Shown here piece by piece: positions 36,151-44,458 of a DNA stretch of 64,000 nucleotides (its first letter is position 1; the number at the start of each line of letters is the position of its first letter). A model generated the notes under the pieces. The model searched no databases. It had not been told where the DNA came from and saw nothing but the letters and a program-made list of their open reading frames with translations. The translations under genes and the position numbers were made by a program. The DNA is from Sphingobium chlorophenolicum (GTDB lineage Bacteria > Pseudomonadota > Alphaproteobacteria > Sphingomonadales > Sphingomonadaceae), in assembly GCF_000722875.1 (NCBI RefSeq), contig NZ_JFHR01000009.1:1-64000 (forward strand), read 5' to 3'.

Positions 36151-36178
36151 CCGTGCTCCTGCCTTTGCAGGAGCACGG
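36151..36178. repeat. Family B single hairpin
   Basis: CCGTGCTCCTGC-cttt-GCAGGAGCACGG is a perfect 12-base-pair stem with the family B core, but without the partner hairpin seen in other copies. It lies 57 bases before the nucleotidase gene. Confidence 0.85.
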
Positions 36179-36234
36179 CTTGGGATGGGGCTATTGTCCT
36201 TGCCCTCCCCGTCACAGCGGACTAGGGCGCGGCC

Positions 36235-36906
36235 ATGCGTCGCGACCTTGCTCATGTCGACACCTGGATCTTCGATCTGGACAATACGCTCTACCCGGCG
36301 AAGGCGGACCTGTTCGCGCTGATCGACGTCAAGATGGGCGAGTTCATCCAGGGCCTGCTCGGCTGCGATCCGGAGATCGCGAAACAGACGCAGAAGCGCT
36401 ATTTCCTGGAACATGGCACGACCCTGTCCGGCCTGATGCACCATCATGGCATCGAGCCGCGCGAATTTCTGGACTATGTCCACGACATCTCCATGGACCG
36501 GCTGGAGGTGGACGAGGCGCTGAATGCCCATATCGCCGCGCTGCCGGGACGGCGGTTGATCTTCACCAATGGCGACGCGGCCTATGCGGGGCGGGTGCTG
36601 GACAGGTTGGGCCTCACCGGCGCGTTCGAGCTGATCCACGACATCCATGCCTGCCAATATATTCCGAAGCCCGATCCGTCGGGCTATGCGGAACTGTGCC
36701 GGGTGCACGCCGTCGATCCGGTTCGCGCCGCCTTTTTCGAGGATATGGCGCGCAACCTCAAGCCCGCCAAGGCGATCGGCATGACCACCGTCTGGGTCAA
36801 TAACGGCTCCGAAGCGGGCGATCGCGACCATCATCCCGACTTCATCGATTTCGAAACCGACCATCTGACGCCGTTCCTGGCGGATATTTTTGGGGAAAAG
36901 CCATGA
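36235..36906 (+). CDS. Pyrimidine 5'-nucleotidase-like HAD hydrolase
   Basis: The 223-residue HAD phosphatase resembles the SDT1/pyrimidine 5'-nucleotidase group: motif [17 protein letters not shown] (about 12-27), motif [16 protein letters not shown], motif III lysine in [11 protein letters not shown] and motif [19 protein letters not shown]. Such enzymes dephosphorylate UMP/CMP or modified nucleotides. Its stop overlaps the dapD start (ATGA), a conserved alphaproteobacterial arrangement as far as I know. Confidence 0.9.
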   Translation: MRRDLAHVDTWIFDLDNTLYPAKADLFALIDVKMGEFIQGLLGCDPEIAKQTQKRYFLEHGTTLSGLMHHHGIEPREFLDYVHDISMDRLEVDEALNAHIAALPGRRLIFTNGDAAYAGRVLDRLGLTGAFELIHDIHACQYIPKPDPSGYAELCRVHAVDPVRAAFFEDMARNLKPAKAIGMTTVWVNNGSEAGDRDHHPDFIDFETDHLTPFLADIFGEKP

Positions 36907-37742
36907 GCAACGAACTGATCGCGACCATCGACGCCGCCTGGGAGGACCGGGCCAATGTGAACCTGTCAACGCAGGGAGCCGTGCGTCAGGCGGTGGACAA
37001 GGCGCTGGCGATGCTGGACAGCGGCGAACTGCGCGTGGCCGAACCGACGGCTGACGGCTGGCAGGTCAATCAGTGGGCGAAGAAGGCGGTGCTGCTGTCC
37101 TTCCGCCTGAACGACAATGTCATGATCGACAATGGGCCGGGCGCTGGCCACTGGTGGGACAAGGTGCCGAGCAAGTTCGCCGGTTGGGACGAGGCCGCCT
37201 TCCGCGCCGCCGGTTTCCGCGCCGTGCCGGGGTCGTTCGCCCGCGCCGGTTCGCACATCGCAAAGAATGTCATTTTGATGCCCAGCTTCGTCAATATCGG
37301 CGCTTTCGTGGATGAGGGCACGATGGTCGACACCTGGGTGACGGTGGGAAGCTGCGCGCAGATCGGCAAGAATGTCCATCTGTCGGGCGGCGTGGGCATC
37401 GGCGGCGTGCTGGAGCCGTTGCAGGCCGATCCGGTGATCATCGAGGATGACTGCTTCATCGGCGCCCGGTCTGAAGTGGTGGAAGGGGTGCGCGTCGGCA
37501 AGGGATCGGTGCTGTCGATGGGCGTGTTCATCGGCCAGTCGACCAAGATCGTCGACCGCGCCACGGGCGAAGTGTTCATGGGCGAAGTGCCGCCCTATTC
37601 GGTGGTGGTGCCCGGATCGCTGCCGGGCAAGCCGCTGCCCGACGGCACGCCGGGGCCGAGCCTCTATTGCGCGGTGATCGTGAAGCGCGTCGACGCGCAG
37701 ACGCGGTCGAAGACCGGGATCAATGAATTGTTGCGGGATTAA
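36903..37742 (+). CDS. dapD: Tetrahydrodipicolinate N-succinyltransferase DapD
   Basis: DapD succinylates tetrahydrodipicolinate on the way to meso-diaminopimelate and lysine. The 279-residue protein has [20 protein letters not shown], then hexapeptide repeats of the left-handed beta-helix ([40 protein letters not shown]) and the family stretch [17 protein letters not shown]. Length is normal. The upstream overlap with the nucleotidase means shared translation. Confidence 0.97.
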   Translation: MSNELIATIDAAWEDRANVNLSTQGAVRQAVDKALAMLDSGELRVAEPTADGWQVNQWAKKAVLLSFRLNDNVMIDNGPGAGHWWDKVPSKFAGWDEAAFRAAGFRAVPGSFARAGSHIAKNVILMPSFVNIGAFVDEGTMVDTWVTVGSCAQIGKNVHLSGGVGIGGVLEPLQADPVIIEDDCFIGARSEVVEGVRVGKGSVLSMGVFIGQSTKIVDRATGEVFMGEVPPYSVVVPGSLPGKPLPDGTPGPSLYCAVIVKRVDAQTRSKTGINELLRD

Positions 37743-37743
37743 T

Positions 37744-37876
37744 TGCTCCCCTCCCGCAGGCGGGAGGGGCTGGGGGTGGGTCGCGAGCGGAGCGAGCATT
37801 GCGCTGACCGAGAGGTTTCAAGCGACCGCTGCGCGGCCGCCCCCACCCCAACCCCTCCCCTGAAGGGGAGGGGCTT
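37744..37876. repeat. Family E large inverted repeat
   Basis: CTCCCCTCCCGC-agg-CGGGAGGGG at the left and CCCCTCCCC-tgaa-GGGGAGGGGC at the right enclose GGGGGTGGG / CCCCCACCCC arms and an internal GAGCGGAGCGAGC segment. The 42264 copy shares the Cys-like core CCCACCCC..CCCCTCCC. It lies between dapD and the ABC exporter and may act as a terminator. Confidence 0.82.
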
Positions 37877-37916
37877 ATAAGTGGCATTTGGCGCAAGCTC
37901 GCCCTACATAATCCCC

Positions 37917-39776
37917 ATGCCGCCATCCACGCCCGACAATTCGCCGCTGCCGCCCGTCTGGGCGACGATGCGGCGGTTTCTTCCCTATCTCTGGCCGGCC
38001 GACGCCCCTGCGCTGCGGCGGCGGGTCGCCGTCGCCATGGCGCTGGTGCTGGTGGCGAAGGTCGTCAGCCTCGCCATGCCCTTCGCCTATAAGGGCGCGA
38101 TTGACCGCATGGCGCCGGGCATGGAATCCGGCGCGGGCCTCGCCATCGCGCTGGTCGTCGCCTATGCGGGGGCGCGCTTCGGCGGCGTGCTGTTCGACAA
38201 TCTGCGCAACGCCATATTCGAGCGGGTCGGGCAGGAAGCCGGGCGGCGGCTGGCCGACGACGTGTTCATCCACCTGCACCGGTTGTCGCTGCGCTTCCAT
38301 CTCGACCGGCGCACCGGGGCCGTCACCAAGATCGTGGAGCGCGGCACGAAGAGCATCGACACCATGCTCTATTTCCTGCTGTTCAACATCGCGCCGACGG
38401 TGCTGGAACTGGCGGCGGTCTGCGTCATCTTCTTCGTGAAATTCGGCCCCGGACTGGTAGCGGCGACGCTGGTCATGGTGGGCCTCTATATCTGGTTCAC
38501 CCGGATGATCACCGAGTGGCGCAACCAGTTGCGGCGCGACATGGTGGACATGGACACCAACGCGGTCGCCCATGCCGTCGACAGCCTGCTGAATTTCGAG
38601 ACGGTCAAATATTTCGGCGCGGAGGAGCGCGAAGCCGCCCGCTACGCCAAGGCGATGCGCCGCTATGCCAATGCGGCGGTGAAGTCGGAAAATTCGCTGG
38701 CATGGCTGAATATCGGGCAGTCGCTGATCACCAACCTGATGATGGCGGGGGCGATGGGCTATACCGTCTGGGGATGGAGCCGGGGGCAGTTTTCGACCGG
38801 CGACGTGGTGCTGGTGAACACGCTGCTGAGCCAGCTTTTCCGGCCGTTGGACTTGCTGGGGATGGTCTATCGCACGATCCGGCAGGGGCTGATCGATATG
38901 GAGGCGATGTACAGGCTGATCGATACGGAGGCGGAGATTGCCGACGCGCCGGACGCGCCGATGCTGCATGTGGAGGCGGGCGAGGTGCGCTTCGACCATG
39001 TACATTTCGGGTACGATCCGGAGCGGGAGATATTGCACGGGGTGAGCTTCACCGTTCCGGCGGGAAGGACGCTGGCAATTGTCGGGCCTTCGGGCGCGGG
39101 CAAGTCGACCATCGCGCGGCTGCTGTTCCGCTTCTACGACATTCAGGGCGGGCGGATCAGCATCGACGGGCAGGATATTGCCGCGGTGACGCAGCAATCC
39201 CTGCGCTCCACCATCGGCATCGTGCCGCAGGACATGGTGCTGTTCAACGATACGGTCGGCTATAATATCGGCTATGGGCGCGAAGGCGCGACGCAGGAAG
39301 AGATTGAAGCGGCGGCCAGGGCGGCGTCCATCCACGAATTCATCATGGGCCTGCCGCAGGGCTATGACACGCGGGTGGGCGAGCGGGGGCTGAAGCTGTC
39401 CGGCGGCGAGAAGCAGCGGGTGGCAATTGCCCGGACTTTGCTGAAAGACCCGCCGGTGCTGGTGCTGGACGAAGCGACCAGCGCGCTCGACAGCCGGACG
39501 GAGACGGAAATCCAGGACGTGCTGCGCACCATATCGCGCAGGCGCACGACGCTGGTGGTCGCGCATCGGCTGTCGACCGTGGTCGATGCGGACGAGATCA
39601 TCGTTATGGAAAAAGGGCGCATCGTCGAACGCGGGCGGCATGGCGATCTGGTGCGGGCGGATGGGCTATACGCCGCCATGTGGGCGCGGCAGGCGACCGA
39701 GCGGGACGATATGCCGGTCGAGCCGGGGATCGAGGATATGTTCGAGGTGGTGGACGTGCCGGGCGACAGGGGGTGA
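37917..39776 (+). CDS. ABC exporter, Atm1/HMT-type, fused permease-ATPase
   Basis: The 619-residue half-transporter has six N-terminal helices (about 25-300) with the Atm1-family stretch LLNFETVKYFGAEEREAARY and LRRDMVDMDTNAVAHAVDSL, then an ATPase with Walker A GPSGAGKSTIARLLFRFYD, signature KLSGGEKQRVAIARTLL and Walker B PPVLVLDEATSALD. Bacterial Atm1-like exporters move glutathione conjugates or metal-glutathione complexes; mitochondrial Atm1 supports cytosolic Fe-S assembly. ATG 37917 is chosen over a GTG 12 codons upstream. Confidence 0.92.
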   Translation: MPPSTPDNSPLPPVWATMRRFLPYLWPADAPALRRRVAVAMALVLVAKVVSLAMPFAYKGAIDRMAPGMESGAGLAIALVVAYAGARFGGVLFDNLRNAIFERVGQEAGRRLADDVFIHLHRLSLRFHLDRRTGAVTKIVERGTKSIDTMLYFLLFNIAPTVLELAAVCVIFFVKFGPGLVAATLVMVGLYIWFTRMITEWRNQLRRDMVDMDTNAVAHAVDSLLNFETVKYFGAEEREAARYAKAMRRYANAAVKSENSLAWLNIGQSLITNLMMAGAMGYTVWGWSRGQFSTGDVVLVNTLLSQLFRPLDLLGMVYRTIRQGLIDMEAMYRLIDTEAEIADAPDAPMLHVEAGEVRFDHVHFGYDPEREILHGVSFTVPAGRTLAIVGPSGAGKSTIARLLFRFYDIQGGRISIDGQDIAAVTQQSLRSTIGIVPQDMVLFNDTVGYNIGYGREGATQEEIEAAARAASIHEFIMGLPQGYDTRVGERGLKLSGGEKQRVAIARTLLKDPPVLVLDEATSALDSRTETEIQDVLRTISRRRTTLVVAHRLSTVVDADEIIVMEKGRIVERGRHGDLVRADGLYAAMWARQATERDDMPVEPGIEDMFEVVDVPGDRG

Positions 39777-39780
39777 CTTC

Positions 39781-39943
39781 TCCTATTCCTCCCCATCGGG
39801 AGATGGGGAGGGTCGAAGAGAGGCACGTGACTCTCTTCGACGGCCGAAGCGTGGTGGAGGGGAAATGGCGCGACCTACGCATTTCCCCTCCACCACTCGC
39901 TTCGCGAGCGGTCCCCCTCCCCACGCTGCGCGTAGGGAGGATT
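39781..39943 (+). repeat. Family A hairpin repeat, copy 7 (with insert hairpin)
   Basis: This copy carries the same extra hairpin as copy 2 (GTCGAAGAGA...CTCTTCGAC, 39812-39841) after H1 (CCCCATC-ggga-GATGGGG). H3 is CTCGC-tt-GCGAG and H4 ACGC-tgc-GCGT. The core is ATGGCGCGACCTACGCAT. It begins just after the ABC exporter stop; with the leader at 40037 it fills the gap 39777-40141. Confidence 0.9.
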
Positions 39944-40036
39944 TAGACGTCCGTTGATTTTGGACGCTTTTGCGTCTATTCTCCCCTCGCGGACCGGGCC
40001 CCTCTGGCGCGCTTTTCCCAGCGCGTGATGTCGGAC

Positions 40037-40057
40037 CGCATCGGACTATCCGATGCG
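40037..40057 (+). promoter_or_regulatory. Leader hairpin upstream of terC-like gene
   Basis: CGCATCGG-actat-CCGATGCG is a perfect eight-pair stem 84 bases before the gene, in an apparently untranslated leader of up to 180 bases. TerC genes in other bacteria often follow a manganese (yybP-ykoY) riboswitch, but the conserved GGGGAGUA core of that class is not seen here. Confidence 0.4.
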
Positions 40058-40141
40058 ACTGGCGGCTTGGCTCATCCCGTCCCTACCATCGCAGCGGATT
40101 CTCCGATCGACCTTTGTCGTTGATCAAGAGGAGCATATCCC

Positions 40142-41122
40142 ATGGAATTTCTGTTCGTGGACTGGCTGGGGACGCCCGCCTGGTTCTGGCTCGCCTTTTT
40201 CGCCATCGTCGTGGCGCTGACCGCATTCGACCTCGGTTTCCTGCACAAGGAGAATAAGGAAATCGGCATCAGGGAGAGTCTGAAGCTCTCCATTTTCTAT
40301 ATCGCCATCGCCTGCGCTTTCGGCGCCTGGGTCTGGTTCGTGCGCGGGCCGGAGCCGGGGATGCAATATTTCACCGGCTTCTTCATCGAAAAGGCGCTGT
40401 CGATCGACAATGTCTTCGTCATCAGCCTGATCTTCACTTATTTCGCGATTCCGGCGAAATATCAGTATCGGGCGCTGCTGTGGGGCATTATCGGCGTGAT
40501 CGTGCTGCGCGGATTGATGATCGCGGGCGGGGCGATGCTGCTGCATCAGGCCTATTGGGTGATGTACCTGTTCGCCGCCTTCCTGATCTTCACCGGCGTC
40601 AAGATGATGTTCGCGGATGACGAGCCGATGGATGTCGGCAAAAATCCGCTGATCCGCTTCATTTCCACGCATATGCGGGTGACGCCGGAGCAGCATGGCG
40701 AACATTTCCTGGCGCGCATGACCGACCCGAAGACGGGCAAGGCGGTCATGGCGGCGACGCCCCTGCTGCTGGCGCTGGTGGTGATCAACTTCGCGGACCT
40801 GGTGTTCGCGGTGGACAGCGTGCCCGCCATCTTCGCGATCACGACCGACATGTTCATCGTCTATACGTCGAACGTGATGGCGATATTGGGCCTGCGCGCG
40901 CTTTATTTCGCGCTGGCGGCGATGGTGCATCGCTTCCACTATCTGAAATATGCGCTGGCCGCGATCCTGGTGTTCATCGGCACGAAGATCTTCGTGGCGG
41001 ACTTCCTGCTGGACGGGGGGAAGTTCCCGCCCGCGCTCAGCCTGGGCGTGACCTTCGCGCTGATCGGTGCTGGCGTGGGCTGGTCGCTGTGGAAGACGAA
41101 GGCGGAAGAGCGCACGGCATGA
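40142..41122 (+). CDS. TerC/Alx-family membrane protein
   Basis: The 326-residue protein has about nine helices and the TerC hallmarks: FDLGFLHKENKEI after helix 1, FFIEKALSIDNVFVISLIF, and the second repeat NFADLVFAVDSVPAIFAIT, whose acidic residues lie within the membrane. Alx-type members export manganese or metallate secreted proteins; TerC is named from tellurite resistance. The ribosome site AAGAGGAG is strong. No ter operon genes are nearby, so Alx-like manganese handling is the likelier role. Confidence 0.92.
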   Translation: MEFLFVDWLGTPAWFWLAFFAIVVALTAFDLGFLHKENKEIGIRESLKLSIFYIAIACAFGAWVWFVRGPEPGMQYFTGFFIEKALSIDNVFVISLIFTYFAIPAKYQYRALLWGIIGVIVLRGLMIAGGAMLLHQAYWVMYLFAAFLIFTGVKMMFADDEPMDVGKNPLIRFISTHMRVTPEQHGEHFLARMTDPKTGKAVMAATPLLLALVVINFADLVFAVDSVPAIFAITTDMFIVYTSNVMAILGLRALYFALAAMVHRFHYLKYALAAILVFIGTKIFVADFLLDGGKFPPALSLGVTFALIGAGVGWSLWKTKAEERTA

Positions 41123-41125
41123 AGA

Positions 41126-41154
41126 GAGGGCAGGGCGTCGGACGCCCTGCCCTC
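41126..41154. terminator. Hairpin between convergent genes
   Basis: GAGGGCAGGGCGTC and GACGCCCTGCCCTC form a near-perfect palindrome right after the terC-like stop and eight bases before the convergent gene's stop. It lacks a T-run on either strand but probably terminates or stabilises both messages. Confidence 0.65.
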
Positions 41155-41162
41155 CCCTGAAA

Positions 41163-41780
41163 TCAGCGGTTCGACACGGTGGTGGTCGTCTTTTCCACCA
41201 CCGAGGTCCGCGCCGGGCTGGTGGTCGTGCGCACCACCTTGCGCTTGGCCGGAGCGGCCTTGCGCACGGTCGTCGCCGGGACCGTCTTCACCGTTTCGGT
41301 GGTCACGGTGGTCGTGGCCGGGGCGGGCGCGGCGGCGGCGGCGCGGGCAGCCTGCGCATCGGCGGCGGCGGAAGCCGCGGCGCGTTCCGCGGCATCAGCC
41401 CGCGCATGGGCCGCAGCGGCCTCCTGCTGCGCCGAAGCGGCGGTGGACGCCTGAATCTGGGCATCGGTTTCGGCCCGGTCCTGGCTCTGTCCGATGGCCG
41501 TGTCGGCAAATTGCTGCGCCTCTATCGCTGCCCTGATGGCGGCCTGTTCCTTGCCGCTCTTGAGCTGTTCCTGGGCAAGCCGCAGCGATGCCTGCGCCCG
41601 GGCGAGAACTTCCGGATCGGCTTGGCCTGCCTTCAGCTTTCCGGCGGCGTCGATCTTGCCCTGCGCCTGGGCGATGGCGGCCAGCGCCCGTTCCTCGTCC
41701 CCCGCCAGTGCGGGGCCGCTGACGAGAAACAGAGCCGATGCAGCAGCAAAGAAACGCATAGATGTGCCAATCTTACGCAT
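41163..41780 (-). CDS. Exported Ala-rich coiled-coil protein
   Basis: The 205-residue protein has a clean signal peptide (MRFFAAASALFLVSGPALA, cleavage before GDEER). Next comes a helical region with the pattern LAAIAQAQGKIDAAGKL and LARAQASLRLAQEQLKSG of DUF4398-like periplasmic proteins, an Ala-rich coiled coil, and a Thr/Val/Lys-rich tail. AGGAGA sits properly before ATG 41780; two ATGs upstream are rejected. A structural envelope role is plausible but unproven. Confidence 0.7.
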   Translation of the reverse strand: MRKIGTSMRFFAAASALFLVSGPALAGDEERALAAIAQAQGKIDAAGKLKAGQADPEVLARAQASLRLAQEQLKSGKEQAAIRAAIEAQQFADTAIGQSQDRAETDAQIQASTAASAQQEAAAAHARADAAERAAASAAADAQAARAAAAAPAPATTTVTTETVKTVPATTVRKAAPAKRKVVRTTTSPARTSVVEKTTTTVSNR

Positions 41781-41831
41781 AAATTCTCCTGTCATCATTA
41801 TGAGTGGAGCGGAGAACGTGCGTTGATATGG

Positions 41832-42245
41832 CTAAGTTCCGGATGAACCGTTGTTCATGAAAAGGGCGGCGACATCTGGCGGAACGCGCAGGATTCTTCC
41901 CGTTTTCAGGTTGATGATCGCCCAGGTGGATTTGGCCGACACCTTGACCTTTCCATCGGGTCCGGTGAATTCCATATGCCGGTCGAAGCGGGCGCCGCGA
42001 GGTCCTTCCGGAATCCAGGTGCGTGCGGAGACGGTTTCGCCCAGCGTCACATTGCCGCGATAGTCGATCTCATGCCGGGTCACGACCCAGGCATAGGCGT
42101 CCAGATGTTCCGGCGCGGCGTCGCGGGCCCAATGTTCGGTCGCGACCTGCTCCATCCACTGGACCCAGACGGCGTTGTTCACATGGCCGAGTATGTCGAT
42201 ATGTTCGGGTCCAGCGGTGAATTGGGTAGCGTAGGTGGAGGACAT
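41832..42245 (-). CDS. Hotdog-fold acyl-CoA thioesterase
   Basis: The 137-residue protein is of the 4-hydroxybenzoyl-CoA thioesterase/YbgC family: IDILGHVNNAVWVQWMEQVA carries the active-site region (here D17-x-x-GHVNN), followed by the hotdog strand pattern DYRGNVTLGETVSARTW and FTGPDGKVKVSAKSTWAIIN. Substrates are short or aromatic acyl-CoAs. It lies downstream of oligopeptidase B on the same strand across a family E repeat. Confidence 0.88.
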   Translation of the reverse strand: MSSTYATQFTAGPEHIDILGHVNNAVWVQWMEQVATEHWARDAAPEHLDAYAWVVTRHEIDYRGNVTLGETVSARTWIPEGPRGARFDRHMEFTGPDGKVKVSAKSTWAIINLKTGRILRVPPDVAALFMNNGSSGT

Positions 42246-42263
42246 TATTCTTCGCTTTCCTTT

Positions 42264-42315
42264 GCGCTCGCTTCGCTCGCACCCACCCCCCGGCCCCTCC
42301 CTGAAAGGGAGGGGA
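42264..42315. repeat. Family E repeat
   Basis: GCGCTCGCTTCGCTCGC, then CCCACCCCCCGGCCCCTCCC, then TGAAAGGGAGGGG, ending two bases before the oligopeptidase stop. The CCCCTCCCT-ga-AAGGGAGGGG hairpin matches the 37744 copy. Confidence 0.8.
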
Positions 42316-42316
42316 G

Positions 42317-44365
42317 TTATTGCGCGATGTTCAGTTGCCAGAGGATGAAGGCGAATTCCTCCGCCGTTTCCTGGAGGCTTTCGAAGCGGCCCGACTTACC
42401 ACCATGGCCCGCGCCCATATTGGTCTTGAGCAGCAGGATATTGTCGTCCGTCTTCGTGGCGCGCAGCTTCGCCACCCATTTGGCCGGTTCCCAATAGGTG
42501 ACGCGGGGGTCGTTGAGGCCCGCCGTCACCATCAGCGGCGGATAATCCTGCGCGCTCACATTGCTGTAGGGGTCGTAGGACAGGATCGTCTCGAACGCCG
42601 TCTTGTCCTCGATGGGATTGCCCCATTCGGGCCATTCGCCGGGCGTCAGCGGCAGCGTTTCGTCCAGCATGGTGTTGAGCACGTCCACGAAGGGCACATG
42701 CGCCACCACCGCGCCCCACAGGTCGGGATCGCTGTTGATGACCGCGCCCATCAGTTCGCCGCCCGCCGATCCGCCGGAGATGCTGATGCGGCCCTTGGAG
42801 GTATAGCCGCGTTCGACCAGCCCCTTGGCCACATCCACGAAATCGGTGAACGTGTTGGTGCGCTTTTCGAGTTTTCCGTCCAGATACCATTGCTGGCCCA
42901 GATCGTCGCCGCCCCGGATATGGGCGAGCGCGAAGGCGAAACCCCGGTCCAGAAGGGACAGGCGGCTGGTCGAGAAGCCCGGCTCCATCGCGATGCCGTA
43001 AGCGCCATAGCCGTAGAGGTGGAGCGGCGCGCTTCCGTCGCGGGGCAGGTCTTTGGGATAGACGATGGACACCGGGATCGGCGTGCCATCGCGGGCGGGG
43101 ATCGTCAGCCTTTCCGTGGCGTAGCGGTTCGCGTCGTAGCCGGAGGGAATTTCCTGCACCTTCAGCACTTCGAGCGCGCCGCTATCCAGATGATAGTCGT
43201 AGATGGTGTCGGGCGTGACCATCGATTCATAGCCGATGCGCAGCTTCGTCACGTCATATTCGGGATTGTCGTCCAGCGAGGCCGAATAGCTGGCTTCCGG
43301 AAAAGGAATGCGCTTGGGCGCGTGGGTGGCGTAATCGCGCAGTTCGATCTGGTCGAGGCCGTCCTGCCGCCCCTCCGTGACGTAGAAGCCTTTGAACAGC
43401 GTGAAATCAGTCAGGTAGAAATGCGCGTCCGGGGCGATCACTTCCTGCCAATTGCCGGGATTTTCCAACGACGCCTTCACCAGCCGGAAATTGGGATGGG
43501 TGTCGTTGGTGCGGATGTAGAGCGTGCCCTCATGCTCATCGACGTCATATTCGCGGCCGGGCTTGCGCGGGGCGACGAGCAGCGGCGGGGCTGTGGGATT
43601 GTCGGCGGGGAGCAGCCAGACTTCGCTGGTCACATGATCGCCGGTCGCGATCACGATCCATTTTTCCGACGAGGTGAGGCCGACCGAGACGCGGAAGCCC
43701 TCATCATCCTCATGGAAGAGTTCGGTGTCGCTTTCCACCGGCTGGCCCAGCCAGTGGAGGCGGGCATTGTCGGTGCGCCATTGGTCGTTGGCGATGCCGT
43801 AGAGCAGGCCCCTGCTGTCGCTGGTCCATACCAGCGACGACAATGTGTCGGGGATGATTTCGGGCAATATCTCTCCGGTGAAGAGATCCCTGATCCGCGC
43901 CTCGAACCGTTCGGAGCCGTTATTGTCGATGGCATAGGCGAGGTAGCGGCCGTCCGGGCTGACCGACAGCGCGCCCAGGCGGAAATAATCATGCCCCTCC
44001 GCCAGCGCGGGTTCGTCCAGGATCAACTGATCCTCGCCGCCCGTAACGGGTTTGCGATACCATTTGCGATATTGCGCGCCGACCTCGAACGCGCGCCAGT
44101 AGATATAATCGCCGTCCTTCTGCGGGACGGAGCTGTCATCCTCCTTGATGCGGCCCTTCATCTCCGCGAAGAGCGTATCGGTCAGCGCCTTGCGCGGCTG
44201 CATCGCCGCTTCGAAAAACGCATTTTCCTGCTCCAGATAGGACAGCACCTCCTTGTCCTTCACCTCCGGATAACCGGGATCGCGCAGCCAGGCATAGGGG
44301 TCCTCCACCCTGATCCCATGATGTGAGAAGCTGTGCGGACGGCGGGCGGCGATAGGTGCGGTCAT
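42317..44365 (-). CDS. ptrB: Oligopeptidase B (S9A serine peptidase)
   Basis: The 682-residue cytoplasmic peptidase cleaves short peptides after Lys/Arg. It has an N-terminal beta-propeller (about 70-400) and a C-terminal alpha/beta hydrolase: LHLYGYGAYGIAMEPGFS, AHIRGGDDLGQQWYLDGK, the nucleophile in SISGGSAGGELMGAV, aspartate in GLNDPRVTYWEPAKW and histidine in NMGAGHGGKSGR. Acidic residues in that set favour the S9A oligopeptidase B group over prolyl oligopeptidase. It is divergent from the aminopeptidase P gene (93 bases apart), so both peptide-degrading enzymes may share control. Confidence 0.95.
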   Translation of the reverse strand: MTAPIAARRPHSFSHHGIRVEDPYAWLRDPGYPEVKDKEVLSYLEQENAFFEAAMQPRKALTDTLFAEMKGRIKEDDSSVPQKDGDYIYWRAFEVGAQYRKWYRKPVTGGEDQLILDEPALAEGHDYFRLGALSVSPDGRYLAYAIDNNGSERFEARIRDLFTGEILPEIIPDTLSSLVWTSDSRGLLYGIANDQWRTDNARLHWLGQPVESDTELFHEDDEGFRVSVGLTSSEKWIVIATGDHVTSEVWLLPADNPTAPPLLVAPRKPGREYDVDEHEGTLYIRTNDTHPNFRLVKASLENPGNWQEVIAPDAHFYLTDFTLFKGFYVTEGRQDGLDQIELRDYATHAPKRIPFPEASYSASLDDNPEYDVTKLRIGYESMVTPDTIYDYHLDSGALEVLKVQEIPSGYDANRYATERLTIPARDGTPIPVSIVYPKDLPRDGSAPLHLYGYGAYGIAMEPGFSTSRLSLLDRGFAFALAHIRGGDDLGQQWYLDGKLEKRTNTFTDFVDVAKGLVERGYTSKGRISISGGSAGGELMGAVINSDPDLWGAVVAHVPFVDVLNTMLDETLPLTPGEWPEWGNPIEDKTAFETILSYDPYSNVSAQDYPPLMVTAGLNDPRVTYWEPAKWVAKLRATKTDDNILLLKTNMGAGHGGKSGRFESLQETAEEFAFILWQLNIAQ

Positions 44366-44458
44366 TCAATGTCCTGATCTGGCGAAACTGTGCTGGTCTG
44401 CTTATGTTGGCGGCCATAGGCCCTGTGCAAGAGGGCCGACAAGTCCAAGGGAAATTTG

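Noticed and set aside
39944..40141. Manganese (yybP-ykoY) riboswitch before the TerC-like gene
   Set aside because: Expected from context, but the conserved GGGGAGUA core was not found on reading the leader.
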